In this document: positions 16,931-24,699 of the stretch, one piece after another | Layout of the letters: the number at the start of each line of letters is the position of its first letter | How positions within the stretch are numbered: position 1 is the stretch's first letter | Source: JADJSS01 sp046329815 | GTDB lineage: Bacteria > Bacteroidota > Bacteroidia > Chitinophagales > JADIYW01 | DNA: 64,000 nucleotides | Reading direction: 5' to 3' | NCBI GenBank assembly: GCA_046329815.1 | Contig: JAXLTY010000001.1 | Location: 248,001 to 312,000 of the forward strand | Program-made: the position numbers and the translations under genes | The notes under the pieces: generated by a model | Databases searched by the model: none | Seen by the model: the letters and a program-made list of their open reading frames with translations, nothing else | What the model was told of the DNA's origin: nothing

Positions 16931-17971
16931 TTAAAATAACACAATATCATCTGCGTGCGCAAGAATTAAATTTTGCTGTTTGAGATTTTTTTCCAAATCT
17001 TTTGAAGATATTTTCGCACGCGCAACAGCAAACGCCACGCCTTTTTCATCCGTAATCTCAAATGCTTCTTCAACAGAAAAATGCTGCTTTATTTTTTGCA
17101 CACCAACCACTAATAAACTTTTTCTCTTCAGCAATGCTTTTTGCGCACCTTCATCAACTTGCACATTACCAATGACCAAACTGCCACTTGCCAGCCACTT
17201 TTGTCGCGCTGTTTTAGAAACAGTTTTTGGAACACAGACTGTTCCTGTTTTTTCTTTTACTGCATTTACTAAACTATTTTTTTCTTTTGCTGAAAAAATA
17301 ACCACTTTAATACCCATGCTTGTCGCCAGATGAGCAAATGTAAGCTTGCTTGTCATGCCGCCTAAACCAGCATCTGAAGTTTCGTTATTCGCTAACGCCA
17401 GAATCTTATCATTGAAGTCTGTAATTCTTGAAACTACTTTTCCGCGCTTATCCAAAACGCCAGTCACAGTTGTACCAATTAATAAAATCTCTGCACCAAA
17501 ACCGGCAGCCAATAAAGTAGCTAATTCATCGTTATCAGAAAATTTTAATTCGCGCGAAGACACTACATCATTTTCATTAGCAATTGGTATAATGCCGTTT
17601 TTCCAAAGTTCTTCATACGTTGCACGCAGTTGCAAAAATTTTATTCTGTCGGAAAAGTGGCTGCGTTCACACAAACTTTGAGCTATCGGAATTCTGTATT
17701 TTTTAAATGCTTCGGTATATTTATGAATCAAAATCGGATTGCCAATTGCAGCTGCTGCTTTGCGTTCTTCAATTTTTCCTGAATAATTTTTGATAAATTT
17801 TTTTCCGGTTCCAACTGCACCTGACGACACCATGACAATATGATATTTCTTGTGCAGCAACGCAATCTGATGCGCAACTTGCAGCACTACTGTTTCATCT
17901 AAGTTTCCATTGTTATCCGTTATAGACGAAGTACCGATCTTAAAAACTAATATTGGTTTCTGATTTTGCAT
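16931..17971 (-). CDS. proB: Glutamate 5-kinase
   Basis: A 346-residue amino-acid kinase that phosphorylates glutamate at the gamma-carboxyl group, the first and feedback-controlled step of proline synthesis. Motifs: VFKIGTSSITD at the N-terminus, VMVSSGAVGTGKKF, IPIANENDVVSSRELKFSDNDELATLLA, and DAGLGGMTSKLTFAHLATSMG. The last 90 residues form a PUA-like domain (WLASGSLVIGNVQVDEGAQKALL), so it is a full two-domain ProB, slightly shorter than the E. coli enzyme. It is the first gene of the interrupted proB-ORF6N-proA run and is divergent from the DUF985 gene. Confidence 0.95.
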   Translation of the reverse strand: MQNQKPILVFKIGTSSITDNNGNLDETVVLQVAHQIALLHKKYHIVMVSSGAVGTGKKFIKNYSGKIEERKAAAAIGNPILIHKYTEAFKKYRIPIAQSLCERSHFSDRIKFLQLRATYEELWKNGIIPIANENDVVSSRELKFSDNDELATLLAAGFGAEILLIGTTVTGVLDKRGKVVSRITDFNDKILALANNETSDAGLGGMTSKLTFAHLATSMGIKVVIFSAKEKNSLVNAVKEKTGTVCVPKTVSKTARQKWLASGSLVIGNVQVDEGAQKALLKRKSLLVVGVQKIKQHFSVEEAFEITDEKGVAFAVARAKISSKDLEKNLKQQNLILAHADDIVLF

Positions 17972-18042
17972 TATTGTTCTAAAATACTCATACCATTTTT
18001 ATTAATGAAAAAAGATGTGCAAATTTGACTTTAAATTAATCT

Positions 18043-18498
18043 ATGTTGAGCGCACAGGATATTATTAAAAAATATGAATTAGAAAAACATCCTGAAGGCG
18101 GCTTCTATAAACGTACTTTTTTGCAGGAAGAACATAAATTTTCTTCGATTTTATTTTTATTGACAAACGACAATTTTTCTGCTTTTCATCGAATACAATC
18201 TGATGAACAATGGAACTGGTATTATGGTGATGCTATTGTTATTCATGAAATTGATTTGCAAGGAAATTATTTTCAAACTATTTTATCGAACAAAAAAGTG
18301 CATCTGAATTTTCAATATATTGTAAAAGCAAATCACTGGTTTGCGAGTGAATGTATTGGAGAAAATGGTTTTGCATTTTGTGGCTGTACGGTGATTCCTG
18401 CATTTAGTTTTGACCATTTTGAATTAGCGCAACGCGAAACATTAATTAACGAATTTCCACAACATCAAGATTTAATACACAAATTCACCAGACAATAA
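18043..18498 (+). CDS. DUF985 family cupin-like protein
   Basis: A 151-residue protein of the DUF985 (PF06172) cupin-fold family. The signatures are LEKHPEGGFYKRTF near the N-terminus, SSILFLLT, FHRIQSDEQWNWYYGDA (the His/Glu-containing core strand) and FAFCGCTVIPAFSFDHFELA. Some family members bind sugar or nucleotide ligands; no enzymatic role is settled. Only two bases separate its stop from the rRNA methyltransferase ATG, so the two genes are co-transcribed. Confidence 0.88.
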   Translation: MLSAQDIIKKYELEKHPEGGFYKRTFLQEEHKFSSILFLLTNDNFSAFHRIQSDEQWNWYYGDAIVIHEIDLQGNYFQTILSNKKVHLNFQYIVKANHWFASECIGENGFAFCGCTVIPAFSFDHFELAQRETLINEFPQHQDLIHKFTRQ

Positions 18499-18500
18499 TT

Positions 18501-19754
18501 ATGTCGAAGCCAATAAAACTGCACAAACCTTTATTAGAAATCGTTAAAGTTGGTTTACACGAAATCTTCAGTAATGGAAGTTATGCTGACAAAGAAGTAC
18601 AAAAAATTTTGGCAAACAACAAACAATTAGGTGCACGCGACAGAAGTTTTATTGCGGAAACGATTTATGACATTGTGCGATGGAAACGGAATTATGAACA
18701 GTCGATAGTCGGTAGTCAATGGTCATTAGAAAATTGGAATATATTTATACTACTTAGTTTGGTAAATAGAAAAAAAGAAATTTTGAATCTTGAAATACTT
18801 GGTATTGATGCAAATGAAATAAAAAATAATATTGTAGATTTTGACGGAAGAAAAAGTTTCGCTGAATGGTTAGACAAAAGATGTTTTGATGAGATCGGCG
18901 ACGATTGGAATGCTATTGCCAATGCATTGAATATTCCTGCGAAAACTTTTATTCGTGTAAATACGTTGAAGACAACTACGAATGAAGTATTGAATTTACT
19001 GGAAAAAGAAAACATTGAAGCAAAATCAGTTGATATAGATTGCTTCGTACCCAGCAATGATGCAAGAGCAAAAACGCACAATAAAATATTTGAAACAACC
19101 GCAAAAAATTGTATTGAAATTTTATCAAAAAACAACTTACGAAATTCAGCAATTTATAAAGCCGGTTTTTTTGAATTTCAGGATTTTGGCTCACAATTGA
19201 TTGGTGATTTTTGTGATTTAAAATCCAATCAGACAGTGCTTGATTTGTGTGCCGGCGCCGGTGGAAAGACATTGCATCTTTCTGCAATCTTACAAAATAA
19301 AGGAAAAATTTATGCAACTGATTTTAAAGCGGAACGAACCAAACAATTAGCATTTCGTGCCAAACATGCAGGCAGCCAAAACATAGAAATTATTCCGTTT
19401 GAAAAAGCACAGTTTTTAAAAAATATAGATGTTGTTTTAATCGATGCGCCTTGTTCCGGTTCAGGAACCATCAAACGTAATCCTGATGTAAAATGGAAAT
19501 TGAAAAATACTGATATCGAAAAATGTATCGAAATTCAACAATCGCTTTTGGAAAAATATACATCTTTGATTTCTAAAAATGGAAAAATCATTTATGCAAC
19601 ATGCAGTATTTTACCAAGCGAAAACGAATTGCAAGTTCAGCATTTCTTAAAGAATAATATTGATTTTGAATTAAAAAATGAAATCCAACTTTTGCCGCAT
19701 ATTTATGGTGTTGATGGTTTTTATATGGCTGAGTTAAGAATGAAATATCAGTAA
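18501..19754 (+). CDS. RsmB-like rRNA (cytosine-5) methyltransferase
   Basis: A 417-residue SAM-dependent RNA m5C methyltransferase of the NOL1/NOP2/sun family. The N-terminal part is a NusB-like/RNA-binding region; the catalytic domain starts near residue 240 with VLDLCAGAGGKTLHLSA (motif I), IYATDFKAERTKQL, then IDAPCSGSGTIKRNPDVKW (motif IV, Pro-Cys) and IIYATCSILPSENE (motif VI, with the catalytic Thr-Cys). Both conserved cysteines are present. RsmB modifies C967 of 16S rRNA in E. coli; the exact target here is inferred. The stop codon lies inside the left arm of a long hairpin shared with the convergent hisIE gene. Confidence 0.9.
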   Translation: MSKPIKLHKPLLEIVKVGLHEIFSNGSYADKEVQKILANNKQLGARDRSFIAETIYDIVRWKRNYEQSIVGSQWSLENWNIFILLSLVNRKKEILNLEILGIDANEIKNNIVDFDGRKSFAEWLDKRCFDEIGDDWNAIANALNIPAKTFIRVNTLKTTTNEVLNLLEKENIEAKSVDIDCFVPSNDARAKTHNKIFETTAKNCIEILSKNNLRNSAIYKAGFFEFQDFGSQLIGDFCDLKSNQTVLDLCAGAGGKTLHLSAILQNKGKIYATDFKAERTKQLAFRAKHAGSQNIEIIPFEKAQFLKNIDVVLIDAPCSGSGTIKRNPDVKWKLKNTDIEKCIEIQQSLLEKYTSLISKNGKIIYATCSILPSENELQVQHFLKNNIDFELKNEIQLLPHIYGVDGFYMAELRMKYQ

Positions 19755-19804
19755 TTCGTCTGACGGCTATGATCCGTGCAGACAAATTACTGATGTCTTT
19801 TTTT
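19747..19804 (+). terminator. Long hairpin terminator between convergent genes, containing both stop codons
   Basis: Arms ATCAGTAATTCGTCTG (19747-19762) and CAGACAAATTACTGAT (19779-19794) pair over 16 bases with one mismatch; inside, ACGG (19763-19766) pairs with CCGT (19774-19777). A T-run follows at 19798-19804, which serves the plus-strand gene. The TAA stops of both the rRNA methyltransferase gene and hisIE lie within the arms; both proteins end in Gln encoded by CAG. Confidence 0.8.
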
Positions 19805-20383
19805 CAACACATCAATTACTTCATTCAATGAAATATTTTTTTCTGCAAACAAAACCAATAAATGAAACAGCAAATCGGCGCTCTCATTTTTAAATAATTC
19901 GTCATTTTTATCTTTTGCTTCGATTACTACTTCTACTGCTTCTTCTCCAACTTTCTGTGCAATTTTATTTAATCCTTTTTCAAACAATGCGTTTGTATAA
20001 GAACCATCTTTCGGATTTTGTTTTCTATCTAAAATAATTTTTTCCAAGTCATACAAGAAAGAAAAATCTTCTGTGTTTTGTTCGTTCCAGCAAGTATCGT
20101 TTCCAGTATGGCAAACAGCACCGTTTGGTTTTGCTTTAATCAAAAACGTGTCGTTGTCACAATCTAATTTTATATCAACAACTTCTAAAAAATTGCCGCT
20201 TTCTTCGCCTTTTGTCCATAAGCGATTTTTGCTGCGCGAAAAAAAAGTGACTTTACCAATTTCATTTGTTTTAGCTAAACTTTCTTCATTCATAAAACCA
20301 AGCATTAATATCTTGCCTGTTTGAACATCCTGAATAATTGCAGGCAATAAACCATTCGCATCTTTCTTGAAATCAGGTATCAT
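19787..20383 (-). CDS. hisIE: Bifunctional phosphoribosyl-AMP cyclohydrolase / phosphoribosyl-ATP pyrophosphatase
   Basis: A 198-residue HisI-HisE fusion for steps two and three of histidine synthesis. The HisI part (about 1-110) shows LMLGFMNEESLAKT, TFFSRSKNRLWTKGE and the metal-binding stretch DIKLDCDNDTF followed by GAVCHTGNDTCW with its zinc cysteines. The HisE part (about 120-198) shows YTNALFEKGLNKIAQKVGEE and ADLLFHLLVLF, with the acidic metal-binding helix. Other his genes are not in the window, so the pathway is split or the operon lies elsewhere. It is divergent from the ABC exporter gene. Confidence 0.96.
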   Translation of the reverse strand: MIPDFKKDANGLLPAIIQDVQTGKILMLGFMNEESLAKTNEIGKVTFFSRSKNRLWTKGEESGNFLEVVDIKLDCDNDTFLIKAKPNGAVCHTGNDTCWNEQNTEDFSFLYDLEKIILDRKQNPKDGSYTNALFEKGLNKIAQKVGEEAVEVVIEAKDKNDELFKNESADLLFHLLVLFAEKNISLNEVIDVLKKRHQ

Positions 20384-20498
20384 AAAAAATTTTAGTTAAA
20401 AATAATTAAAAACAAACAGCTAAACACATTCATTAGTAATTTGATTACTAAATAATTGTAAACTTTTTGCCGTAAATGATAGTTCGCTGAATTTGTAG

Positions 20499-20506
20499 TA
20501 TTTTTG
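20499..20506 (+). promoter_or_regulatory. -7 promoter element of the ABC exporter gene
   Basis: TATTTTTG matches the Bacteroidota consensus TAnnTTTG, 21 bases upstream of the GTG start codon. No good TTTG is seen at the -33 position. Confidence 0.5.
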
Positions 20507-20526
20507 TTTACTAAATTTTAATCCAA

Positions 20527-22341
20527 GTGGCTATTCCATCCAGAGCAACCGACGATTTACCGAAAGCAAAACTCAGCAAATCATCACTTCAAAAAACGAG
20601 GCAATTATTTTCTTACATACAACCTTACAAATGGTATTTCATTGCAGGAATGGTTTTTCTTATTTTTTCGAGTACAACAAGCATGGCTTTACCCAAAAGT
20701 ATAGGCATATTGTTAGATAATTCTTTACTCGATTCAAAAGGCATTTTTAAGAACAGAACTCACATAGCCATTTTAATGATTTTAATAATCATTTTGCAAG
20801 GTCTTTTCTCATTTGGCAGAGTATGGTTTTTCACACAAGTAAATGAAAAATCATTAGCAAATTTAAGAACAGATTTATACAACAAGATTATCTGCTTACC
20901 TGTTTCATTCTTTGAAGAAATTAGACTTGGAGAATTAAATAGTCGCATAACTAGTGATATTGCCGCACTACAAGACACTTTATCTTTAACTTTAGCTGAA
21001 TTTTTCAGACAAACCAGTACATTATTGATAGGCATTGTATTATTATTTTGCAGAAGTATTCATCTTACTTTAATTATGCTTGCATCATTTCCAATAGTAA
21101 TTGTACTAGCTATCTTTTTTGGAAAATTCATTCGTGACAATTCAAAAAAAACACAAGATGCTTTAGCGGAAGCGAATATAGTAGTTAATGAAAGTTTCCA
21201 AGGTATTAATAATGTAAAAGCATATACTAACGAACAGTTTGAATCAAACAGATACAGAAATGGAATTTTAAAATCTATGAATTTAGGACTTCAAGGTGGA
21301 ATTTACAGAGGTGCATTTATATCATTTATTATAGTTGCTCTTTTTGGTTCTCTTATTTTCGTTTTATGGGAAGGCACCAGCTTAGTACATCTATACAATG
21401 TATCTAATAAAACGCAAGGAATTTCAATGGGTGCGTTAGTAGAATTTCTCATGTACACTATATTTATTGGCGCTTCATTAGCAGGAATGAGTGATACTTA
21501 TACTCGTTTATTAAAAGCAATTGGCGCAACGGAGCGTATTGTTGATATCTTAAACACACCGCAAGAAACAGATACAACACCATTTACACCAACAAAAATA
21601 AATGGCTATATCACTTTTCAGGATGTTGCATTTAAATATCCGTCACGGTTGGATATGCCAATCTTTGATCACTTAAATTTTGAAATAAAATCCGGTGAGA
21701 AAGTAGCGTTGGTTGGTCCGTCAGGTGCCGGAAAATCTACTATCATACAATTACTGCTAAAATTTTATGATATTGATTCAGGAAAGATCTTAGTCGATAA
21801 TAAAAATATTAATGACATTTCGATCAAACAATTGCGTGGAAACGTAGCTATTGTTCCACAAGAAGTGTTGTTGTTTGGCGGAACGATAAAAGAAAATATT
21901 CTTTATGGAAAATTAGACGCAACTGATGATGAAATTCTGGATGCAGCAACAAAAGCAAATGCAATGGAATTTATTTCTAAATTTCCTGAAGGTTTAAATA
22001 CGATTGTTGGTGAACGCGGTATTAAATTATCAGGCGGACAACGCCAGCGTATCGCAATAGCACGTGCAATTTTAAAAGATCCTGCAATTTTATTATTAGA
22101 CGAAGCAACCAGTGCATTAGATGCAGAATCGGAAAAACTGGTGCAACAAGCGTTAGATACTTTAATGGAAAACAGAACAACGATTATCATTGCGCATCGC
22201 TTATCAACTATCAGAAACGTTGATAAAATATTAGTAATCAATCACGGAAAAATTATTGAACAAGGCAGTCATACTGAATTAAGCACCATTGAAAATGGCT
22301 TGTACAATAATTTACTGACGTTGCAATATCAATTGAACTAG
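20527..22341 (+). CDS. ABC transporter, fused permease/ATPase (MsbA-like exporter)
   Basis: A 604-residue half-transporter with an N-terminal six-helix type IV exporter domain (about 30-340) and a C-terminal nucleotide-binding domain (about 370-604). ATPase motifs: GPSGAGKST (Walker A), a Q-loop in IVPQEVLLFGG, LSGGQRQRIAIARA (signature), ILLLDEATSALD (Walker B) and IIIAHRLST (H-loop). All catalytic motifs are intact, so a homodimer should be active. Lipid or lipid A flippase or drug export are the usual roles; nothing in the neighbourhood decides. The start is GTG; the next in-frame ATG lies inside the first membrane helix. Its 3' end overlaps the convergent next gene by four bases. Confidence 0.92.
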   Translation: MAIPSRATDDLPKAKLSKSSLQKTRQLFSYIQPYKWYFIAGMVFLIFSSTTSMALPKSIGILLDNSLLDSKGIFKNRTHIAILMILIIILQGLFSFGRVWFFTQVNEKSLANLRTDLYNKIICLPVSFFEEIRLGELNSRITSDIAALQDTLSLTLAEFFRQTSTLLIGIVLLFCRSIHLTLIMLASFPIVIVLAIFFGKFIRDNSKKTQDALAEANIVVNESFQGINNVKAYTNEQFESNRYRNGILKSMNLGLQGGIYRGAFISFIIVALFGSLIFVLWEGTSLVHLYNVSNKTQGISMGALVEFLMYTIFIGASLAGMSDTYTRLLKAIGATERIVDILNTPQETDTTPFTPTKINGYITFQDVAFKYPSRLDMPIFDHLNFEIKSGEKVALVGPSGAGKSTIIQLLLKFYDIDSGKILVDNKNINDISIKQLRGNVAIVPQEVLLFGGTIKENILYGKLDATDDEILDAATKANAMEFISKFPEGLNTIVGERGIKLSGGQRQRIAIARAILKDPAILLLDEATSALDAESEKLVQQALDTLMENRTTIIIAHRLSTIRNVDKILVINHGKIIEQGSHTELSTIENGLYNNLLTLQYQLN

Positions 22342-22946
22342 TTTGAGAAATCAGCAATTGCGTTGGTGAATACCAAATTTTCAATTCTGCAATAACCGTT
22401 TGCTGTTACTGCTTGTAATTTAGCATCTAATACACCGGAAATTGTCTTCTTGGATTTATTAAAACCGGTAAGTTTAAGCGTGCTTTCATTATTATAAATA
22501 GTGCCGCCGAACATTGCGTTTACACCGACTGCATCTTTAACGAAAGCAGTTACCAGCACTTTTTCACCATCTTCAAAATGACTTTGAAAAGGAATTTTTT
22601 CCAATAACCTGAAGTCGCGAATAGCAATATAAACTTCTATTTCCTGTTTTTTATCGTATAATTTTATCAGATAGTATTGGTCATTGCTGATCATATCCAT
22701 TCCACTATTCATCAAATGTTCTACTTTATGTTTTGTAGCATCGATTCCATTAAAAGGTCGATTCATGATAGTGCCATGCGAAATGGCTTCTATTTCTTTT
22801 GGTTTATGATAATAGTAAGAAGAATCTATTGCTTCTGTAATTTCGTCAGGCGCTTTAGCTAATTTTAGTTTAAATCTGAGTTTATATATTACAGCCAATA
22901 CGATAAGCAATGGCACAACTTTCAATAGTGATTTATAATGATTCAT
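22338..22946 (-). CDS. Membrane-anchored hypothetical protein
   Basis: A 202-residue protein with one N-terminal membrane segment (LLKVVPLLIVLAVIYKL, residues 7-23) and a soluble, probably extracytoplasmic domain. No cysteine lipobox or catalytic motif is visible. The C-terminal part (STLKLTGFNKSKKTISGVLDAKLQA) resembles a beta-rich domain. It converges on the ABC exporter with a 4-base overlap of the ends. I do not recognise the family. Confidence 0.65.
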   Translation of the reverse strand: MNHYKSLLKVVPLLIVLAVIYKLRFKLKLAKAPDEITEAIDSSYYYHKPKEIEAISHGTIMNRPFNGIDATKHKVEHLMNSGMDMISNDQYYLIKLYDKKQEIEVYIAIRDFRLLEKIPFQSHFEDGEKVLVTAFVKDAVGVNAMFGGTIYNNESTLKLTGFNKSKKTISGVLDAKLQAVTANGYCRIENLVFTNAIADFSN

Positions 22947-23002
22947 AAAAATACCAAATTAAGAATAACATACAAAGTTAACAGAATTGAGCGAATTTAT
23001 TT

Positions 23003-24034
23003 CTAAAATCTGTTAATCGAAACTTCCTGCATAATTTTAGTGTCAAACAGTAAATTTTGTACTAGATGCTTTGCAAAATAAGTGCCAAGCGAAACACCTT
23101 TTGTTCCAAAGCCATTTAAAATATGTACATTTTTATATTGCGGATGACTGCCAAGCACCGGTCGTCTGTCTTTCATCGTTGGCCGAATACCAGCTTTTTC
23201 TTCCAAAATCGTAAAATCACATGTTATAATCTTCGTTAATTTTTCTGTCAATTCCTGCCTGCTTGATTCAGTCATTGTTTCTTCTAAATCATTCCACACA
23301 AAAGTTGATCCGACAGAATACATATTATTTCCTTTTGGTAAAAGGATAAAATTTTTATTTAAAATAGTATCCAGTTGTAATTCATCTGATTGAAAAACAA
23401 GGTACTCGCCTTTTGCCGTTGTAAAAGGAATAAAATTAAACAATGGATTTTCTATCGCTTTGTAACCTTCACAAAAAATAATGTGCTTAGCTTTTATGTT
23501 TTGATACTGAATTGTATCTGTTATTTTTAATTCGTTATAATCAAAAACTTCATCTGACAATAAATCATTCTTGATAAAATGTTTTCGGAAAGTAGCTATG
23601 AATAAAGGTACATCCAGCCAAAAACATTTTTCTATAATTCCGGCACCAAGATGATTATTGACGAATTTATTTTGTATTGAAATAATATTACCTAAATAAG
23701 ATGTGTATTCTATATCATTTTTTCGTTTATTCCAAATGGCAATATCATCTTCGTTTGAAAACAATTTATAGATTGGCTGATGATACATAAATTTTGTATC
23801 CAATTTTCTTTCTATGCTTTGGTAAACGACATCACAAACCGGCAATAAATCATCAATCATCCATGTTTTCACTAACTTTCTTCCTGTTACCGGATTTACA
23901 ATTCCTGTTGCGATATTCGATGATGAATTTGAATGATATCGATCGATAATTTTAACAGATTGCTGATGATTCAATAATTCTTCTGCCAGCAAAGTGCCTG
24001 CAATTCCTTGTCCGACAATCAAAAAATCATACAT
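23003..24034 (-). CDS. FAD-dependent oxidoreductase, MnmC C-terminal-domain-like
   Basis: A 343-residue DAO-fold flavoprotein. The dinucleotide-binding motif is VGQGIAGTLLAEELL (7-21) with an acidic Asp at the end of strand 2 (KIIDRYH). The C-terminal flavin-contact region reads GIRPTMKDRRPVLGSHP and NGFGTKGVSLG. In E. coli MnmC a domain of this type oxidatively converts cmnm5s2U34 to nm5s2U34 in tRNA. The gene lies 2 bases downstream of mnmD, in the same order as the two domains of fused MnmC, which supports this role. A generic amine oxidase is the alternative. Confidence 0.82.
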   Translation of the reverse strand: MYDFLIVGQGIAGTLLAEELLNHQQSVKIIDRYHSNSSSNIATGIVNPVTGRKLVKTWMIDDLLPVCDVVYQSIERKLDTKFMYHQPIYKLFSNEDDIAIWNKRKNDIEYTSYLGNIISIQNKFVNNHLGAGIIEKCFWLDVPLFIATFRKHFIKNDLLSDEVFDYNELKITDTIQYQNIKAKHIIFCEGYKAIENPLFNFIPFTTAKGEYLVFQSDELQLDTILNKNFILLPKGNNMYSVGSTFVWNDLEETMTESSRQELTEKLTKIITCDFTILEEKAGIRPTMKDRRPVLGSHPQYKNVHILNGFGTKGVSLGTYFAKHLVQNLLFDTKIMQEVSINRF

Positions 24035-24036
24035 AT

Positions 24037-24699
24037 TTATCTTTTATGTGCACGTGTCATCTCGCGTTTTCCAATTGGACCGGCTAATGCTTCTGTTTCA
24101 AAACCTGCTGCTTTCAGATTTCTTTTTACTTCACCTTTTGCGCAATAAGTAACTAAAATTCCATTTTTTCTGAGCGCATCAAACATTTTCTGAAAAATAA
24201 TGGTTGTCCATAATTCCGGCTGTGAATTAGGCGCAAAAGCATCAAAGTAAATGATGTCAAATTCGTTTTTAAAATCAACTTCATTAAAATCGATATTGAT
24301 TTTTCTTAATGAAAATGTATCTGATATTTCATTCCAGACATTCCAATCGCAAGCATGTATCTGCTTAAAAATATCTGTACAATTTGTTGTGTTTATTACA
24401 TTGCAGTAGTTTAATTGCTTTGTAATCGATGAATTTAAAGGATATTTTTCAAGTGTTGTATAATGAACTTTAGCTGTTGTTTCTAAAAATGTAAGCAATG
24501 CATTTAAACCTGTACCAAATCCAATTTCTAAAATGGAAATCTCTGGTGGTGTTGTTTGTTTGTATTTCAAACCTGCATTAATAAACACATGCATCGATTC
24601 TTGTAATGCGCCATGTAGTGAGTGATACTGCTGATCAAATTGTTTAGAATACAAAGACGCGCTGCCATCATGAGTGATAATCAAATCCAGTTCTTCCAT
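24037..24699 (-). CDS. mnmD: tRNA (5-methylaminomethyl-2-thiouridine34) methyltransferase
   Basis: A 220-residue stand-alone methyltransferase equivalent to the N-terminal domain of MnmC. Seen: ILEIGFGTGLNALLTFLE (SAM motif I), DIIYFDAFAPNSQPELWT (motif IV, typical of MnmC/MnmD), LVTYCAKGEVKRNLKAAGF and a final GPIGKREMTRAHKR. It methylates nm5s2U34 to mnm5s2U34 in the wobble position of some tRNAs. Its ATG directly abuts the stop codon of the subtilase gene (no spacer) and it is followed after 2 bases by the FAD enzyme, so all three should be translated from one message. Confidence 0.92.
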   Translation of the reverse strand: MEELDLIITHDGSASLYSKQFDQQYHSLHGALQESMHVFINAGLKYKQTTPPEISILEIGFGTGLNALLTFLETTAKVHYTTLEKYPLNSSITKQLNYCNVINTTNCTDIFKQIHACDWNVWNEISDTFSLRKINIDFNEVDFKNEFDIIYFDAFAPNSQPELWTTIIFQKMFDALRKNGILVTYCAKGEVKRNLKAAGFETEALAGPIGKREMTRAHKR

